NCBI RefSeq assembly: GCF_031755915.1
Contig: NC_083389.1
Coordinates: 15,741,001 to 15,805,000 of the forward strand
Length of the DNA: 64,000 nucleotides
Direction: 5' to 3'
Source of the DNA: Ziziphus jujuba
Lineage: Eukaryota; Streptophyta; Magnoliopsida; Rosales; Rhamnaceae
Shown here: positions 13,375-29,173 of the stretch, piece by piece
Position numbering within the stretch: the first letter of the stretch is position 1
How the letters are laid out: each line of letters starts with the position of its first letter
Program-made: the position numbers and the translations under genes
Notes under the pieces: generated by a model
What the model was told of the DNA's origin: nothing
The model's database searches: none
The model's input: the letters and a program-made list of their open reading frames with translations, nothing else

Positions 13375-16300
13375 ATTTTGCTATTATGAGGGCATAGCCG
13401 TCATTTAGTTGGAGATTTGGTTTGATAAAGTCTTACATAGACATGACCGATAATTTATGAACTAGGTTGATAATATCATTTATATTTATGAAATCCAATA
13501 AAATCCATTAATTATTAGGTATTCATGAATGAAACACGACAAATTCATAAAATCATTAAAGATAATATTTTTAATATTATGCAAGTTTTATAATTTCAAA
13601 GATTACTTAGTTTGTATCAATTTAAATTTTTTAGAAATATGAAATAAACAAGTTCATTTTGCAATTTTTTTAAAAAATATTTCATTATTTGAAAGTTAAG
13701 TCAAATTTAAATTTTTAAATTTTTATATAATTTTAATTGGTTAACGAATTAAATGATAGGGTACACAAAAATTTTAAGAACATGTACTTAATGGATCATG
13801 TTAGCATGAACTGGATTTTATATAAATACGATTCAATACAATACATTGTTAGATCTATTTAGGACAACCATCCAATTGTATGTAATCCATCCAATTACAT
13901 GCAATCATATTAATCCATCCAATTACAATAGCCTATGTGACAAGCTACACCATTTAATAATATCACATCATATAAATAGGGAAATAACAACCTTCAAATT
14001 TGCATGAAACCTACTGGTAATTATGATAAAAAGGTTAACTGAATTTTTTTTTTTCCTAAAAATTTGATTGATGAAGAATAATCAATATGAATGACATGAT
14101 TTGCTATATAGAATTTTTGTTAGAATAAGGTCTTTATTGCATTCTTAATATTTCAAAATCCTATACTCTCTTATAAGAGAAACCTTCATTTAGTTAAATG
14201 AGATGTTTGCATGACAAATGTTTAATTATTAGATAAAATTATAATAATACTTTAATTAAATTTTAAAAATTTTAAATAGGATGTGTCAACGTTTAAGCTG
14301 ACTTATAATTATCTCTTACTTTTTAAAGTCAAGAAATTGATGAGAAAAATGTTTTGTATGTAAATAAGAGAATTTTTATATATTAATGAGGTTGTTAAAG
14401 GAATTCTAGACAAAAAAAGAAATTAAAGTCCAAAATCATTCTACTATCGATAATAGATCTTCATCATGGATTTTAGATTTAATCAAACCTGTGGTCAAGA
14501 GAATTTATATATATATATATATATATATCTTATATTGAAAACTTGTAATGATTGATGAATTTGGAGCAAGTAAGAAAAGTGGATACGCTATTACAAAAGC
14601 GTGCTCTTTTGATCATTAAGTTGTCGTGATCGAAAACTATATATGTATATATTTGTACATATTATATCCTGCACACTGTTTATGGTTGTCAATTTATTTT
14701 GATTCTGCTTCCGTCCCAGTTTGTCTATTCTTTTTGGCTGATCTTTGTTTAAGTTTTTACTTTACGTTGAAAATCAATTTATTAACATGATGAATATTAA
14801 GGTTGGCATTTATCTGACAAGTTTTTAGTTTTAAATATTATTCGAAATGAAACCCTCGGTACTTGACACACACCCATCTACAAGTTTTATATAAAAATTT
14901 CAATTCGTTATTCATTACCATTAGTAATTATTCATTACCAATAAAATTTAATATTAAAATATTAATTTATTATCAACAGTGATAAATAATATTTTTTTTC
15001 AAATAACTATAAAATAGAGATCAAAATTTTTTTTAATGAGACATAATTTATATTTCAAGATCAAAAAAAAGAAATCTACTTTATACCGAAACCTACTGAC
15101 GTAGCCAAATTATAAATTGGGATAAAATTTTCATCCCACAACTTGTTACGAACCAACTTACTGCAACATATTACTAACAAAATTGAGAGACCTGACCTGA
15201 ATTGGACTATATCACACATATATATATACATACTTTATAGAATTAACACATAACACTGGGAGAGTGGTGAATCAAATTAATTAGACAGCCATTAAAGACA
15301 AATAATCTTAAAAACCCCCTCCTGCGCATAAAATGCCTTCGAGAAGTTTTCAACCATGGTATATATTTATATACATTGTATCCTATAATTTATATACATA
15401 CACATGCATATATATATATATGCATTGTGCATATATATATATATATATATAGGTGGTATATGGTTGTGCAATGTGGTGGGTATTGCGTTGGATTCACGTA
15501 CCTGTGAACGCATTTGCCCACTCTGATGTTTATCTTCTGTGTCTCTCTGTTTTTCTCTGTTTCCTTAGTGATTCATGTCCGCTGATCTCTTTTACTACTA
15601 TAAATTGTTGCTAACAAAATCTCAAACGAATGGTGCTCTTTTTTGGGACCTCCTAGTAAGTAGTGGTACTTGGAAAATCCCACAGGCCCTTTGAGAATCA
15701 TATTCATATTCTTTATCACAGATATCACCTATTATTTTTTTATTTTTTTATTTTTTATATCAACAATACTAGTACTTCTATCTCACATTACTCTTTTCCT
15801 TTTTTTTTTTTTTTTATGTTCCCAGAATTCATCATTCCTTTGGGAATTAGATTCTGATTTTGGCATATTGGTTTTACATATACATATATATATATACACA
15901 CACACACAAACACACATAAATTTGCTCTTAGATTCGAAGTTCATCTCCTGGAGATCCAAACCCAGCTAGCCTGGCAGCTCTCTCTCTTTCTCTTTCTGTG
16001 CTGAACTTTGGACAGACCCCTCTTCTCCATATTTTATTTGGTATAACTTTTACTTAATTTCCTCTAGCTTCTTATTATTATTTATTGAATATAATTATAT
16101 ATATTTGTTTTTTATATCATATACTTTCATAAAGTCTATTTCAATTCTCTTGTGGGTGGTACGTGGGTCGTTAATGCCGGCTCTGTAGGTAGGCAGACAC
16201 ATGCATATGTTGGGTTTTTGCTAAGCAGTGAGAGAGAGAGAGAGAGAGTCTGAATGGGTATGTGTTTGTGTTTTTTTCTTCTTGGCTGTCCTGAATTTGA

Positions 16301-17238
16301 ACTTTAATTTTTCCTTTTCTGCCAAAAAATCAATTTCTGGTTTGGATTATTGGTGGTATATCTTTGGTGGAACCATCATTTTCATGCTTTTTGCAATTGC
16401 ATCTGCATTTGGCTAATTGGCTACAGTTTAATAGCCGTGACAGTTTGTTATTAATTTACAAGCTTATTTTACTCGGCTTCTTTTTCTTATGGTTTAGAAA
16501 ATTTTCATTTTCCGAAGCCTTTTGTCAAAGTGTTGACCTGCACGATTAAAAGTTTAAAATTACCTTCTTTTTTTTTTTTTTTTCCTAAAGAAATTTAAAA
16601 TTTATGAAAAAAAAAAAAATTATGGAAAACCCTACACTGCGTTCTTGGTTCTATATGAGTGCCTAAACTTTCTAAGGTTAAGGATCATGTAGTTTTTAAG
16701 TAATATTGAATTTTTTTTATATTTTTATATTTTTTTTGGTGGAAAGTAGTATCGAATTGGGTCTACTAACTTTTATTTTTTTTATTTTTTATTTTTTTTT
16801 TCTGGATCCTCAGCAATCTTATAAAATACGAGATTGAAATTTGAAAGGTTGAGGAATTGGCGTTTCCTTTAATTTTTCTTCTTTTGGGTATTCGAAAAGG
16901 TGGTTTATTGGGAAAGACTTGCTGGTAGCTCCAAACAAGTTTGTAATTAAGAATTAACCCACAAAATGCACTTGTTTTATTAATTTATGGAAATTGGTTA
17001 CTATACGGATGCATATGTCTATAGGCATCCTCTCTTTTCTATCCAACATTAATTTAAAATTTTTTTAAAAATATATATTTATGGTTTGGGAAATTCTAAA
17101 AAAAAAAAATAAAGGTTTTATCCCTGGATTGTTCATGCAATAACATTCACAAAAGTTTTCAACCTCTCAAATGTAAATGTTTTTTATTTTTTAAGCTGGT
17201 TTTTTGGGGCAAATGTTTCTCAACATCACCAACTCATC

Positions 17239-17268
17239 AACCAATTGGGAACCTTATCCCAATTGGTT
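17239..17268. other. Perfect 12-bp inverted repeat
   Basis: AACCAATTGGGA (17239-17250) and TCCCAATTGGTT (17257-17268) are perfectly complementary arms around a 6-nt loop. A TATAAAA word follows at once. No gene can be tied to it. Confidence 0.6.
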
Positions 17269-17853
17269 ATAAAACTTTTTAAACAAAGACCAATTTGTGT
17301 TCTTCTTTTAAAACACAATCATCATTCATATCCCAAAACCCATTAGCTAAGATCAATGGTTGGTGCAGACATGCATGAATCTCCCCTCCTTGTCAGTTAC
17401 AGATCAGAATTCCAAGTGTGTACAATATTTTAATGAAGTTCGTATTATTTTATACCATATCCTTTCGAGTCAAATCGAGGCGCCACGTTTTACTCAGTTA
17501 TTTATTTATTTTGATATGTATATATATATATATATATATATATGATCATGGCATGTGAGAGTTTGCTCCTTCTGATAAATCTTTTATAAAATAATTTCCA
17601 TGTGGTTTGCAAATCTTGTATGAACTTTGTTGCATAAATTACTGTGTGTTCCATGTACTTTAACTAATGATTTTAGGATTAATCACCAGAACCTTTTTAT
17701 TCTAGCTTCGAAAGTAATCAGATTGTGTCTCTAGATTGAGTAACAAATAAAATGATAATAATAATATAACAACAATATAGTTATAAGAGACAAACAGAGC
17801 AACTTGCTTGGAAAAAAATATGTAACTGAACAAAGATCTAGCTCTGTACCTAA

Positions 17854-17972
17854 TACTATATTTATAAATTATTTCCATAACATGTTGTCTGTTAAAGCTT
17901 ATATATGTAACAAATAAATTTGTACTGTATTTATAAATTGTTTCCATAATATGTTGTCTGTTAAAGCTTACA
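17854..17972. repeat. 69-bp tandem duplication
   Basis: The word TACTRTATTTATAAATT starts at 17854 and again at 17923. Each copy is followed by the block TTCCATAAYATGTTGTCTG and TTAAAGCTTA. Two imperfect copies in non-coding DNA. Confidence 0.7.
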
Positions 17973-18695
17973 GATATATATATATAAAATAAATAAGTAA
18001 ACATTGTTCAAGTTGTACACATGTTGCCGCGTGATGAAAAATCTAATCAATGCGAAAAACGAAATCCAGAAATATACCATCAGGTATACTAATTTGACGA
18101 TCTAATATCTTGTTAAATGTAACATGAGGATTTTCCCTAATCTATTTTGTCATTAATTTATTAAATCATGAAAAACAGGACAAATAATTATTTGTCAAAA
18201 TAATATCAAGTATACATATGTATGAAATGCTAGTAGATTCTGATGGAAGAACAAAACTAATTATATGGTCAATATTGGTAGTTTCTTATTGTTCTAATGG
18301 AAACAACATAGTTTTTAGATTGCATGGAGAAATTTGAGATCAAACAGTAACAAAAAATGTACTGGTGGTCAAGTTTAAGCTTCTTGAAAGCAACCAAATA
18401 AGAATTATTGGTGTTGAAATTTATTTTTTTAAGTCAATCCTAGAAGCTGCAGGTCAGATTTTACTTTGCCTTTTCAACAATATGTCGTCTAATGGTATCT
18501 AACTTTCTGTATACCCACATAGAATATTGCATATTAGTGACCGAAAAACAAAAACGTGTAATTTTCTTTGCATAATAATTGTTGTTTATAATTTTTTTCT
18601 CGTTTTTCATTTTTGCCAAGTCTTAATTTTGGTACAAGACTTCGATTAATAATTTGTTATAGACTTGTGGGTGTTTTGGCCTTGTTTTTGCTCAT

Positions 18696-21040
<2,345 letters not shown>

Positions 21041-22369
21041 GATTAATTATTTTCTCTTTGAATAAAGATGACTCTAATGGGGTTCCCTTAGTTTGGTCTT
21101 CTTTCTCTTGCTCGGGAAGAAATTCAGCAGTTGTTTCATTATTTTTAGTTGTTGCCTTGAATATTCCTGTCTGGGTTTTATGGTTTGACTCAAGAACAGA
21201 AGCAAAATTTACATCGAAACCTAAAGCATCCAAGACGACGAAGCCCACCAGACAGATTTAGAGCACCGTCCTACATTAATCCGGTAATTTCGGATTAAGT
21301 GTGTTTTAGATATACATGCAAGTTGGAAATAAAATGTACAACGTAACAAACAGTAATTCTCTGTTTATGTTGTACAGCTTATTAATTTATTACGTATTTT
21401 TCAGTTAACAGAACTCTTAAAAACCACCAAATAAAGTTGTCTCTATGACGTTGATGACCTTCACTGAAAGTAATCTGAAAAGGGTAAAAAATCAGTCTTT
21501 CCTGAACAGTAAAGAGTAAAGAGAATACAATCAGAAAAACAAACTGATAATTTGTTGGAGGGTTAATTACACAAGCCAAATTGTATGGTAAACTGATAAT
21601 TTGTTGGAGGGTTAATTACATAAGCCAAATTGTATTGTAAAAATATCTGATAAAGCACACATTATAATCTCCCGCATGCACATAAATGCTGGTTTTGAAA
21701 AAGCCAATCTCTGTTAAATCTAATTAAAGCAAACACCATTCTAGAAGCAGACCTCAGAGTCATATTTGGCGCGTCCAACAAAAACAGAGAAAAAAGCTAC
21801 ATGCTGCCAATCTTTATTTAAAACGCAATAACTCATTTTTAATCAATTTTTGTCACAAGAGGACACTGAACCCCTTAGGAGAAACTCCAAATTGATGACC
21901 AAAGTGGATGCTCATTTAGACTCTCACCTCTGAAACTCAAAACGCATTCCCAGATGCTTTTGAAGATGTGGCAAACGAGTTCAAAGGTCAAATTTTGATG
22001 TTGAAATGCAAAAACAGAACAAATAGTAGTGGCACCCTGTATGAACAAGAACAACCACCTAGAAAGAGGTGCAACTGAGGATTCGGTAGCATAATAGAAT
22101 ACTCCAAAAACAATACCAATCACATGTCAAGTAGGCAGCCCATGATCTCTTCAAGACGAGTACTATAAATTTAGAATGAGAATTAAAAAAGAACCCAAAA
22201 CCATTGTACGTCCACATTGCTGCTGGGTCAAAATTACAATATGCAGTGAGACTAATCACTCAATTAAAAAGAAAATGTCAATATTGAAACTGATTGTCCA
22301 TCGTTGTGAGGCCTATGCATCCAAAAGTAATAACAGAAAAGGAGAAGAGCAGTAAAAATATTACATATT
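21041..22369. other. Convergent intergenic region, GDH1 and GAR1 3' ends
   Basis: It contains the GDH1 3' untranslated region, with AATAAA at 21061 and 21328 as candidate polyadenylation signals, and the GAR1 3' flank on the other strand. A 49-bp tandem duplication lies at 21541-21638. No further gene is supported. Confidence 0.6.
21541..21638. repeat. 49-bp tandem duplication
   Basis: Two adjacent copies, 21541-21589 and 21590-21638, both starting AAACTGATAATTTGTTGG, differ at two positions. Confidence 0.9.
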
Positions 22370-24398
22370 CTAAAATCTCCCTCTACCCCTAAAGCCACCA
22401 CGACGGCCACCACCTCTGGGTGGGCCGCCTCTGCCTCCACGTGGACCTCCTCTTCCACGAAAGCCACCATCTCGGCCACCACCTCTACCTCCCCCTCGGC
22501 CTCCTCCTCGGCCTCCACCTCGAGCACCCTGTCCCCTGAAACAGAAACCAGCCAATTACATTGCTTTTAAATGCGAAACATAATGTTAGATATATTTCAT
22601 GATCGGATGACTGCAATAATAATGGATCTTTTTCAAGGGATTTAAGGAGCATGCATGAACACTTCTAGAGGTACACAGGATGCAGAACAATGCTAAGAGA
22701 AACCGAGAAAGAAACAGAATGATGCACTGGCTGTTACTATAAGCTGATTTTTAACTACTATCTAAATTCCCACAGACAATATACATCCATGGCAGCCAAA
22801 TAACAGAAAGTTCTGCATGGAAGCTTCCTTAAGAACCATGTTGGCTGAGAAGGGGGGCACAATATAAACAACCAAGAATAGGTCAAAAACTGCATTCATA
22901 AAACATCAAAGCAAAAACTGCACTAATCATGTGACCTCATGAATTCTCCCCAAGCCAAACAGCTAAAAAGTAGCCTAGCTGATTGGTAGTGGTGAAAGAA
23001 ATGCCTAACACAAGAAGAAACTCGGAACACATGTCCAAAAATATTAATAGTTTGTAAATAGAATATTCAAAGCAACCATCTCAGATAATGATTTGCATTT
23101 AAGTTCAAATTCAATTAGAACATTAAAAAACAAGGAAAGACAACATTGTCAAGAATTATGCTGTACCTGAAATCAAGAACTTGGCTAAAAAGATTTTATG
23201 GTATCAACTACACGATCAAAAACAGAGTACTACCACTCACCTACCTCTCAAAACTCAACTTCTTCCCTCCAACTCTGCAAATCCAAAATAAAAACTAAAT
23301 ATGGGGCTAATTTGAGGTTATGCAGGTTGAACCTTGAATTCCATATTGTCTAACTAGGGAATCCCCTGCTACCCATAAACACACTTCTAGAGTTCTAGAG
23401 GTCAAGGCTGAGAATAGACTCTTCATATGACTTGGAAATGAATAATTATAATTCTCACTCAACTTATAAAAAATAAAGAAATCAACTGTCTTCCGTAATA
23501 ATGAAATAATGGTAAAGCATACTTTGGCTGTGTAAGAAATCTTTCCAACGGCAAAAGCTTAGCTGGGTCAATGAAGAACTTATCACCGGCTGAATAAGAA
23601 GTTGCCACAATGCCTTCCATCATTTTAATCGAAAAATGCTGCAATTGCAACAAAAGGAAAAATATATAAGTGAAGCTAAACACAAACTACAAGGAGCAAA
23701 AAGTACCAATGCACACAAGAGAACTCACAAACTCATTGATGGGGCCAAAGATTTCATCAACTTTCCCTATCTGGGTCTTGTTCTGCAAATAGATAGGTGC
23801 ATTAAAGAAGGGTACTTTCTTGTCAGTCAAAGCCTTTGTGACTGCATCACCCTCACATGCATGAAGAAATTCCGATACCTCTGTGTACACCAAGAACCAA
23901 TAAATAAGTGTTTAATCTAAATGTGCAAAGAGAAAAATTGACAGAGATAAAAACCAGATGAAACAATAAGCATAAAACCAGTTTTAAGTTTTGCAGAGAT
24001 TTCCAGTTTCTAATCATCGTTAAATAAAATATATACTGAGAAAATGTTCATCATCAAAACCCAACATTTCTTAGCCTTTTTTCCTTCTTTGTTATTGTCA
24101 CAGAAGCCCAAACTCATAGATTATTTTCCAGCTTCACTCACTCTCACACTAAAAATGCTTTGAAGTTTCTCATTAACCAACCAAGAAACACAGAAAGGGG
24201 CATAGCAAAATGAAAAAAAAAAAATGTAAACACACCTATGACTTGCTCGGGAGGACCCTCATCACGAAACCCACCGCCGAAACCGCGGCCACCGCCGCGA
24301 CCTCCGCGGAAACCACGGCCACCGCGGTCCCCACCTCCGCGGCCGCCACGGTCTCCACGGCCTCCCCTAAAACCACCACCGCCTCTCGGAGGTCTCAT
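22370..24398 (-). CDS. GAR1: H/ACA snoRNP subunit GAR1
   Basis: Core protein of nucleolar H/ACA ribonucleoproteins, which pseudouridylate rRNA and snRNA; it binds the dyskerin/Cbf5 subunit and helps substrate release. Four exons on the minus strand join in frame: 24398-24236, 23880-23729, 23638-23523, 22535-22370. They give 198 residues ending in TAG. Residues 1 to about 48 are a Gly/Arg-rich RGG domain. About 52-144 form the conserved Gar1 beta-barrel core ([59 protein letters not shown]). About 145-198 form a second RGG tail ending RGRGRF. This RGG-core-RGG layout is diagnostic. The GC-rich repetitive ends create long false frames on the opposite strand. It diverges from the ADP-glucose phosphorylase gene, with 1.3 kb between the two starts. 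Confidence 0.95.
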
Positions 24399-24514
24399 TG
24401 GTCTTTTTGACGGGACAATGAAGGACGAATTCGCTAATAGTTAAAAGGAGCTCTCGAGTCTCGGCAATGGCGGACTTTGCTTTTTGAGTAGTGAAGTCGT
24501 AAGGGTTTATGTTG

Positions 24515-24523
24515 TTAGGGTTT
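24515..24523 (-). promoter_or_regulatory. telo-box in the GAR1 5' region
   Basis: AAACCCTAA on the minus strand lies about 115 bp before the GAR1 ATG, with an imperfect second copy (AAACCCTT) at 24501-24508. Telo-boxes are known to be enriched in promoters and leaders of plant ribosome-biogenesis genes, which suits GAR1. No paired site II (TGGGCY) motif was noticed. Confidence 0.5.
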
Positions 24524-25685
24524 TGATGTTCAGTACATAGAAGATGACCAAATTGCCCCCTCTTTTGTTTCACCAAGCTCCTAATCAAAGAAATAAATAA
24601 CTTAAAATTAAAGTATTATATTTATACACAAATATATACTAAAAATTTAAGATTTTAAGAAAAAATATATTTAAAGCAAATAAAAATTTAAAAATTAATT
24701 ATTGACTATACTTTGACTATCGTAGAAGAAGAAATGTTTAATAAACGATCCGTATTTTTTTTTTAAATTTTGTAAAAATTATCAAATTTATTTATTAAAT
24801 GTTAAGTACCAACTTGTAATATTGTTTTATGGGTAATTGTGTTTTTTTTCTTTTAACTGAATATGTTTTGGTATTTTTATTTACTGAAAATTTTTTAACA
24901 CTTTAGTTTTTTGAAGTTAAATTTTTCTTAAATTGTCAAAACATGATTAATTTAAAAATTATTTATGCAACTGTAATTCAACTTATGAACATTTGTGTGA
25001 GTAAAATTTAAATTTAGAGACTAAAATATCAAAATGAAAAAATTCAGAGAGTCAAATATTAGATCCGATTCAATTATTGGGAAACACATCAAAATTACTC
25101 TTTTATTTTTTATTTTTTATTACATTAACTTGTTTATAAATACAAACCATATTATAATATGCAACAAATTAAAACTTATTGTTAACCTAGGTTATAATGG
25201 GATAATCAAAATAACAATAATTATTAGTGTTGGATTAAAATAATAATTACTAGTGTTAGCTCCACATTTTGGATTCATTAAACAAAAAAAAAAAAAAAAA
25301 TTCTGCTTTCCCAATTTATATATATATAATAATTATTATTATTATAAAAAACAAACAAGTAAAAGAACAAAAAAAACTTACTGGTGTCAGATTGCTTGGT
25401 TAAACTTTCAATAATCACTACAAGATAACACTCTAGCATAGTGTATCACAAAACTCTAATGCTGAGTTTTGCAAGCACACTTCTGTTAAAAAAAAAAAAA
25501 AGAAAAAAGAAAAAATAAATAAATAAATTTTGCCAAGCTCACAAACAAAAGAATATACATATATGGAGACATTTTTACAAAAAAAGGTGCTTTCTTTCTT
25601 CTATAATTCCTTTAGCAAAAACGACATCGTAATACCACCAACCGATAATAACTAATCGACCAAAGAGACAAAAAGCAAAACAGCA
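24524..25685. other. Divergent intergenic region
   Basis: AT-rich DNA between the GAR1 start (minus) and the ADP-glucose phosphorylase start (plus). It has A-runs at about 25283 and 25490 and short (AT)n stretches. No gene is supported. Confidence 0.55.
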
Positions 25686-28071
25686 ATGGCAGAAGAATCA
25701 CCGGCTCGGAGCTCCCAGCTGAGAAAAGACCCGGTAACGAACCGGTGGGTCATATTCTCACCCGCCAGAGCCAAGCGACCGTCCGACTTCAAGTCCAAGT
25801 TCCCCCAAAACCCTAACCCTAATCAACAACAATGCCCCTTCTGCATCGGCCACGAGCACGAGTGCGCACCCGAGATCTTCCGCCTCCCGCCCGACAGCCC
25901 GGATTGGAAAATCCGGGTCATCCAGAACCTCTACCCCGCTCTCAGCAGGGAAATTCCTGACCGCCCATCTGTTCCGAACCCTGATTCAGATCTGGGTTCG
26001 GCTCCATGGGGCAGGGTTTTGGACGGGTTCGGTTTCCACGACGTTGTGATCGAAGCCCCGGTCCACTCGGTCCAGCTATCTGATCTGTCGCCGCGAGAGA
26101 TCGGTGAGGTTGTCCTTGCTTATAGGAGGAGGATTGAGCATATTGCAAGCTGCGATTCGATCAGATATGTCCAGGTTTGGTTCACTCCTTCTGGGTCTTC
26201 AATTTGGAAAAATTCTCAATTTCACTGAAATTTTATTATGCAATTTTTAACGTGCAATGTTTTTAAAAGTGTAAAGTTGATTTTTGCTGGGTTATTTTAA
26301 TTCGAAGATGTTAGTAATGTACGTAGCGAATCATATAATAATTGAGTTAATATATTTAAAATTTTGGTTTTTCATTATTCTTTTCTCAATAGTTCAAGAT
26401 TATATTTATCATTGTATAAATTTTTTCTTTACATGTTTGAAAATTTTCTATTAGAATTGTGATACCTGAAAGAAATTAATCAAAAAAATAAAAGCATAAT
26501 GTTAAGAATTGATTCTCAAATATATGATATGAAAAGAGTTTATGAGCTCTGCTCATGATAATGAAGCTAGTAAAACCATAGCTTATAGAGCTGAACTAGT
26601 AAGGATTGCGGTTGGATTCAAGATTAAATAATTTTTCTTTCTTAGGTTGATATCTTAGCCGGGTTTGTTTACAGTTTGTATGGTTCTTATCTGAATAAGT
26701 CATTTGGAAGTATGATTTGGAAAGGGAAATTCGTTTTTCATGTGAAATATCACCTCTTCTCTCTTTTTTCCCTCTCTTTCTCCATCTCATTGTGCATAAC
26801 CTTTTAAGCTGATGTTCGTTTTATGCTTTAAAAGGTTTTCAAGAACCATGGTGCATCTGCTGGGGCGTCGATGAGTCATTCTCATAGTCAGATACTGGCT
26901 CTTCCAGTTGCTCCTCCTGCGGTTTCTACACGACTTGGCAGTATGAAGGAGTATTTTGACAAGACGGGAAAATGTAGTATTTGTGAACTTCATTCGGAGG
27001 ACATTTTGATTGATGCTTCATCCCATTTTACGTCCATTGTCCCTTTTGCTGCTACATTCCCATTTGAGATATGGATCATTCCCCGGGATCACTCTCCACA
27101 TTTCCATGAAATAGATAGTGAGAAGGTAATATCATCACATCCTTATCTTCATTTGTTTACTGATTTTGCTTCTAGATCACAAATGGGAGACAATTTATTA
27201 TCTTACTTAATTTAGCCAATGAAGCATATGTGATTGTAAATAATCTATTCTATGTACATAATTGTTGCCTGCTTAGGGAGGAAGATAGAACTGCAAGTAT
27301 TATTATTATTATTTTTTTTTTGGTTGGTCCTTGAATAAATTTTAAGAACTATAGTACATTACTTTTAGCTTTTTGAACGCAAAATAAAAATAAAAATCAG
27401 TGGTAATAAAAATTCATTCTTGGTGGTTGCTGATGAGGATGTTCTTGATGAATGGCCAAGTTATGAAAGTGGAACACTATGTTGAATAAGATTGAAAGAA
27501 AATGATAAGTGAATTATTGGTGTTTATGTGAAGATTGAAGTATAAGGAAAAGAATACTGGCTTTGAATAAGAGTAATAATTCTACACAAAATGGCATTAA
27601 TAATGTTGAAGAACACCATCTTTGCTACAGAAATCTTGATGAGGGCATTCTATGAAGAATGTTGATTGGGTCATGAGTGGCTGGGAAAACCTTCAAGCCA
27701 ATTTACATTTCACAACTTAGTTGCAAGTTTTTTTCTTCTATGACTATGGATGCAAATTGTATCAAAATGATTTAAATACTTATTTAGCTTGCTTGATGTT
27801 CACTTTGCAGGTTGTTGACTTTGGCGGTTTACTGAAACTTATGCTGAGAAAACTATCCTTGCAGTTGAACAATCCACCATTCAATTTTATGATTCAGACA
27901 TCGCCACTTCATGTTAATGATTCAGAGAAACCTTATTCTCATTGGTTCTTACAGATAGTACCTCAATTAACGGGGGTAGGAGGGTTTGAAATTGGAACTG
28001 GATGCTACATAAATCCTGTTTTCCCTGAAGATGCTGCCAAAGTTTTGAGGGAAGTGAATGTTTCATTTTAA
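25686..28071 (+). CDS. ADP-glucose phosphorylase / GalT-like nucleotidyltransferase
   Basis: Member of the galactose-1-phosphate uridylyltransferase (HIT-superfamily) group. The Arabidopsis relative At5g18200 was characterised as an ADP-glucose phosphorylase, splitting ADP-glucose with phosphate through a covalent nucleotidyl-histidine intermediate. Exons 25686-26174, 26835-27125 and 27811-28071 join in phase 0 to 346 residues, close to the 351 of the Arabidopsis protein. Visible are the first zinc pair Cys50/Cys53 (QQCPFC), the active-site HSHSQ at residues 178-182 with His180 as expected nucleophile, the second Cys pair 210/213 (KCSIC), and the C-terminal HWFLQIVPQ strand. There is no obvious targeting peptide. 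Exon 1 is GC-rich compared with its surroundings and encodes NPNPN through a telomere-like AACCCTAACCCTAA. It appears intact. Confidence 0.92.
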
Positions 28072-29173
28072 GAATAGTAAACTGGATTCCCAGAAAATAC
28101 ACGTTTTTAACAAGAGAGATTATTATGTAATGAAGAAACCGATGGTCAAATACTATCTTGTTAGTTCTGCCATGGAATCTGCAAATGAATATGAGAAAAG
28201 TCAAAGATTATTTGTTAGAGGTTACAAAGAGAAAGGTCCTGCTGATTTGGGATACTTTTTGTTTTAGAGACTCTATGAAATGTAATAATGCTTGGCCTTG
28301 AACCTGATAAAGAGGAATAAAAAGAAATTCCTACTCTCCAGGTTTTACATTACACTCTTCTGCAGTCTTGATGGAACTGTTTCAGATTGTACTGGTACAG
28401 ACATTGACAAAAACCTATATCCAACAAGAATAAATTTATTGTTCTGTTTCGTTTCGGCTTTTGGTTTTCTCTGTGGAAAAGAAAATGATGGTCATAAAAT
28501 GTAAAATATTCTTTTACCTTTTTCTTATGAACTTTTTACAAAATTTAGGTGACATTCATGAAGCAGACCAATTTGATTAAATTCTTGGAAGTATTTGTTT
28601 AAAAGGGCCTTTTGGAAATGAAAGCCCAACAATTATGTCAAACGATAAAATAAAATGTTTTTTTTGTATTTTTTGTTTTACTAATAATAGATAATTAGCT
28701 AAACAAAAGAAATTGTTCCATAGAAAATCCTAAATAAAAATGGTCATGACGTTTAAAAAATATCCAATCTAATCTTAAATATAATTATACATTTGTAAAT
28801 GCACAATAAAATAAAGTAAAATTTTTTTAGTGGGGTTAAAATCCAACCCTATTCTCCCAAAAGAAATCCAGCCCAATTAAACAAATTTGACGGGCTGGGT
28901 TGGCGGGGAAAACCCGCCCAAGTCTCAAGCCAGTTGTCAGTCATTTATCCTAAACTCACTGTCTGGTGAGTTTAGCCTCCATTTTAAAACCCACGCCGAA
29001 CAAGGAAGCACTAGTTCTAGGGCTTTCCGGTCTCTCTCTTTCTCACACATATACACACTCTCTTTTTGAAGTTCCAGAGCAAAACCATTTCCAGAGGTTT
29101 TGGTATTTCTCTCTCTAGCTTTCTCTCTCTATCTCTCTGTGCTTTTTGGGTGTTGAAGAAAAAGTAGAGGAAG
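28072..29173. other. 3' flank of the phosphorylase gene and promoter of CCT8
   Basis: The left part is the 3' untranslated region and AT-rich spacer. The right part (from about 28840) is a more complex promoter and leader with CT-rich tracts at 29030-29140, typical of housekeeping plant genes. No further coding frame is supported. Confidence 0.55.

Larger units (their letters stand above)
7014..18695. other. Long gene-poor AT-rich interval
   Basis: There is no supported protein gene in 11.7 kb. Most of it is AT-rich with (AT)n runs (for example 11763-11784, 12443-12468, 13354-13373, 17518-17542). More complex islands lie at about 10620-10990, 11340-11720 and 15450-16550. The last has pyrimidine tracts and a (GA)n run at 16229-16248 like a transcribed leader, so a non-coding RNA or microRNA precursor cannot be excluded. 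Other local structures are a perfect hairpin at 17239-17268, a shorter one (ATGGACCA/TGGTCCAT) at 11472-11493, and a 69-bp tandem duplication at 17854-17972. Confidence 0.55.

Noticed and set aside
15663..15969. Phe/Ile-rich frames
   Set aside because: Low-complexity T runs and (AT)n; no start context or exon structure.
22264..22527. Glu/Val-rich frame over the GAR1 last exon
   Set aside because: Shifted frame of the GC-rich RGG-coding repeat of GAR1.
24210..24444. Pro/Arg- and Thr/Ala-rich plus-strand frames
   Set aside because: Antisense of the RGG repeat in GAR1 exon 1.
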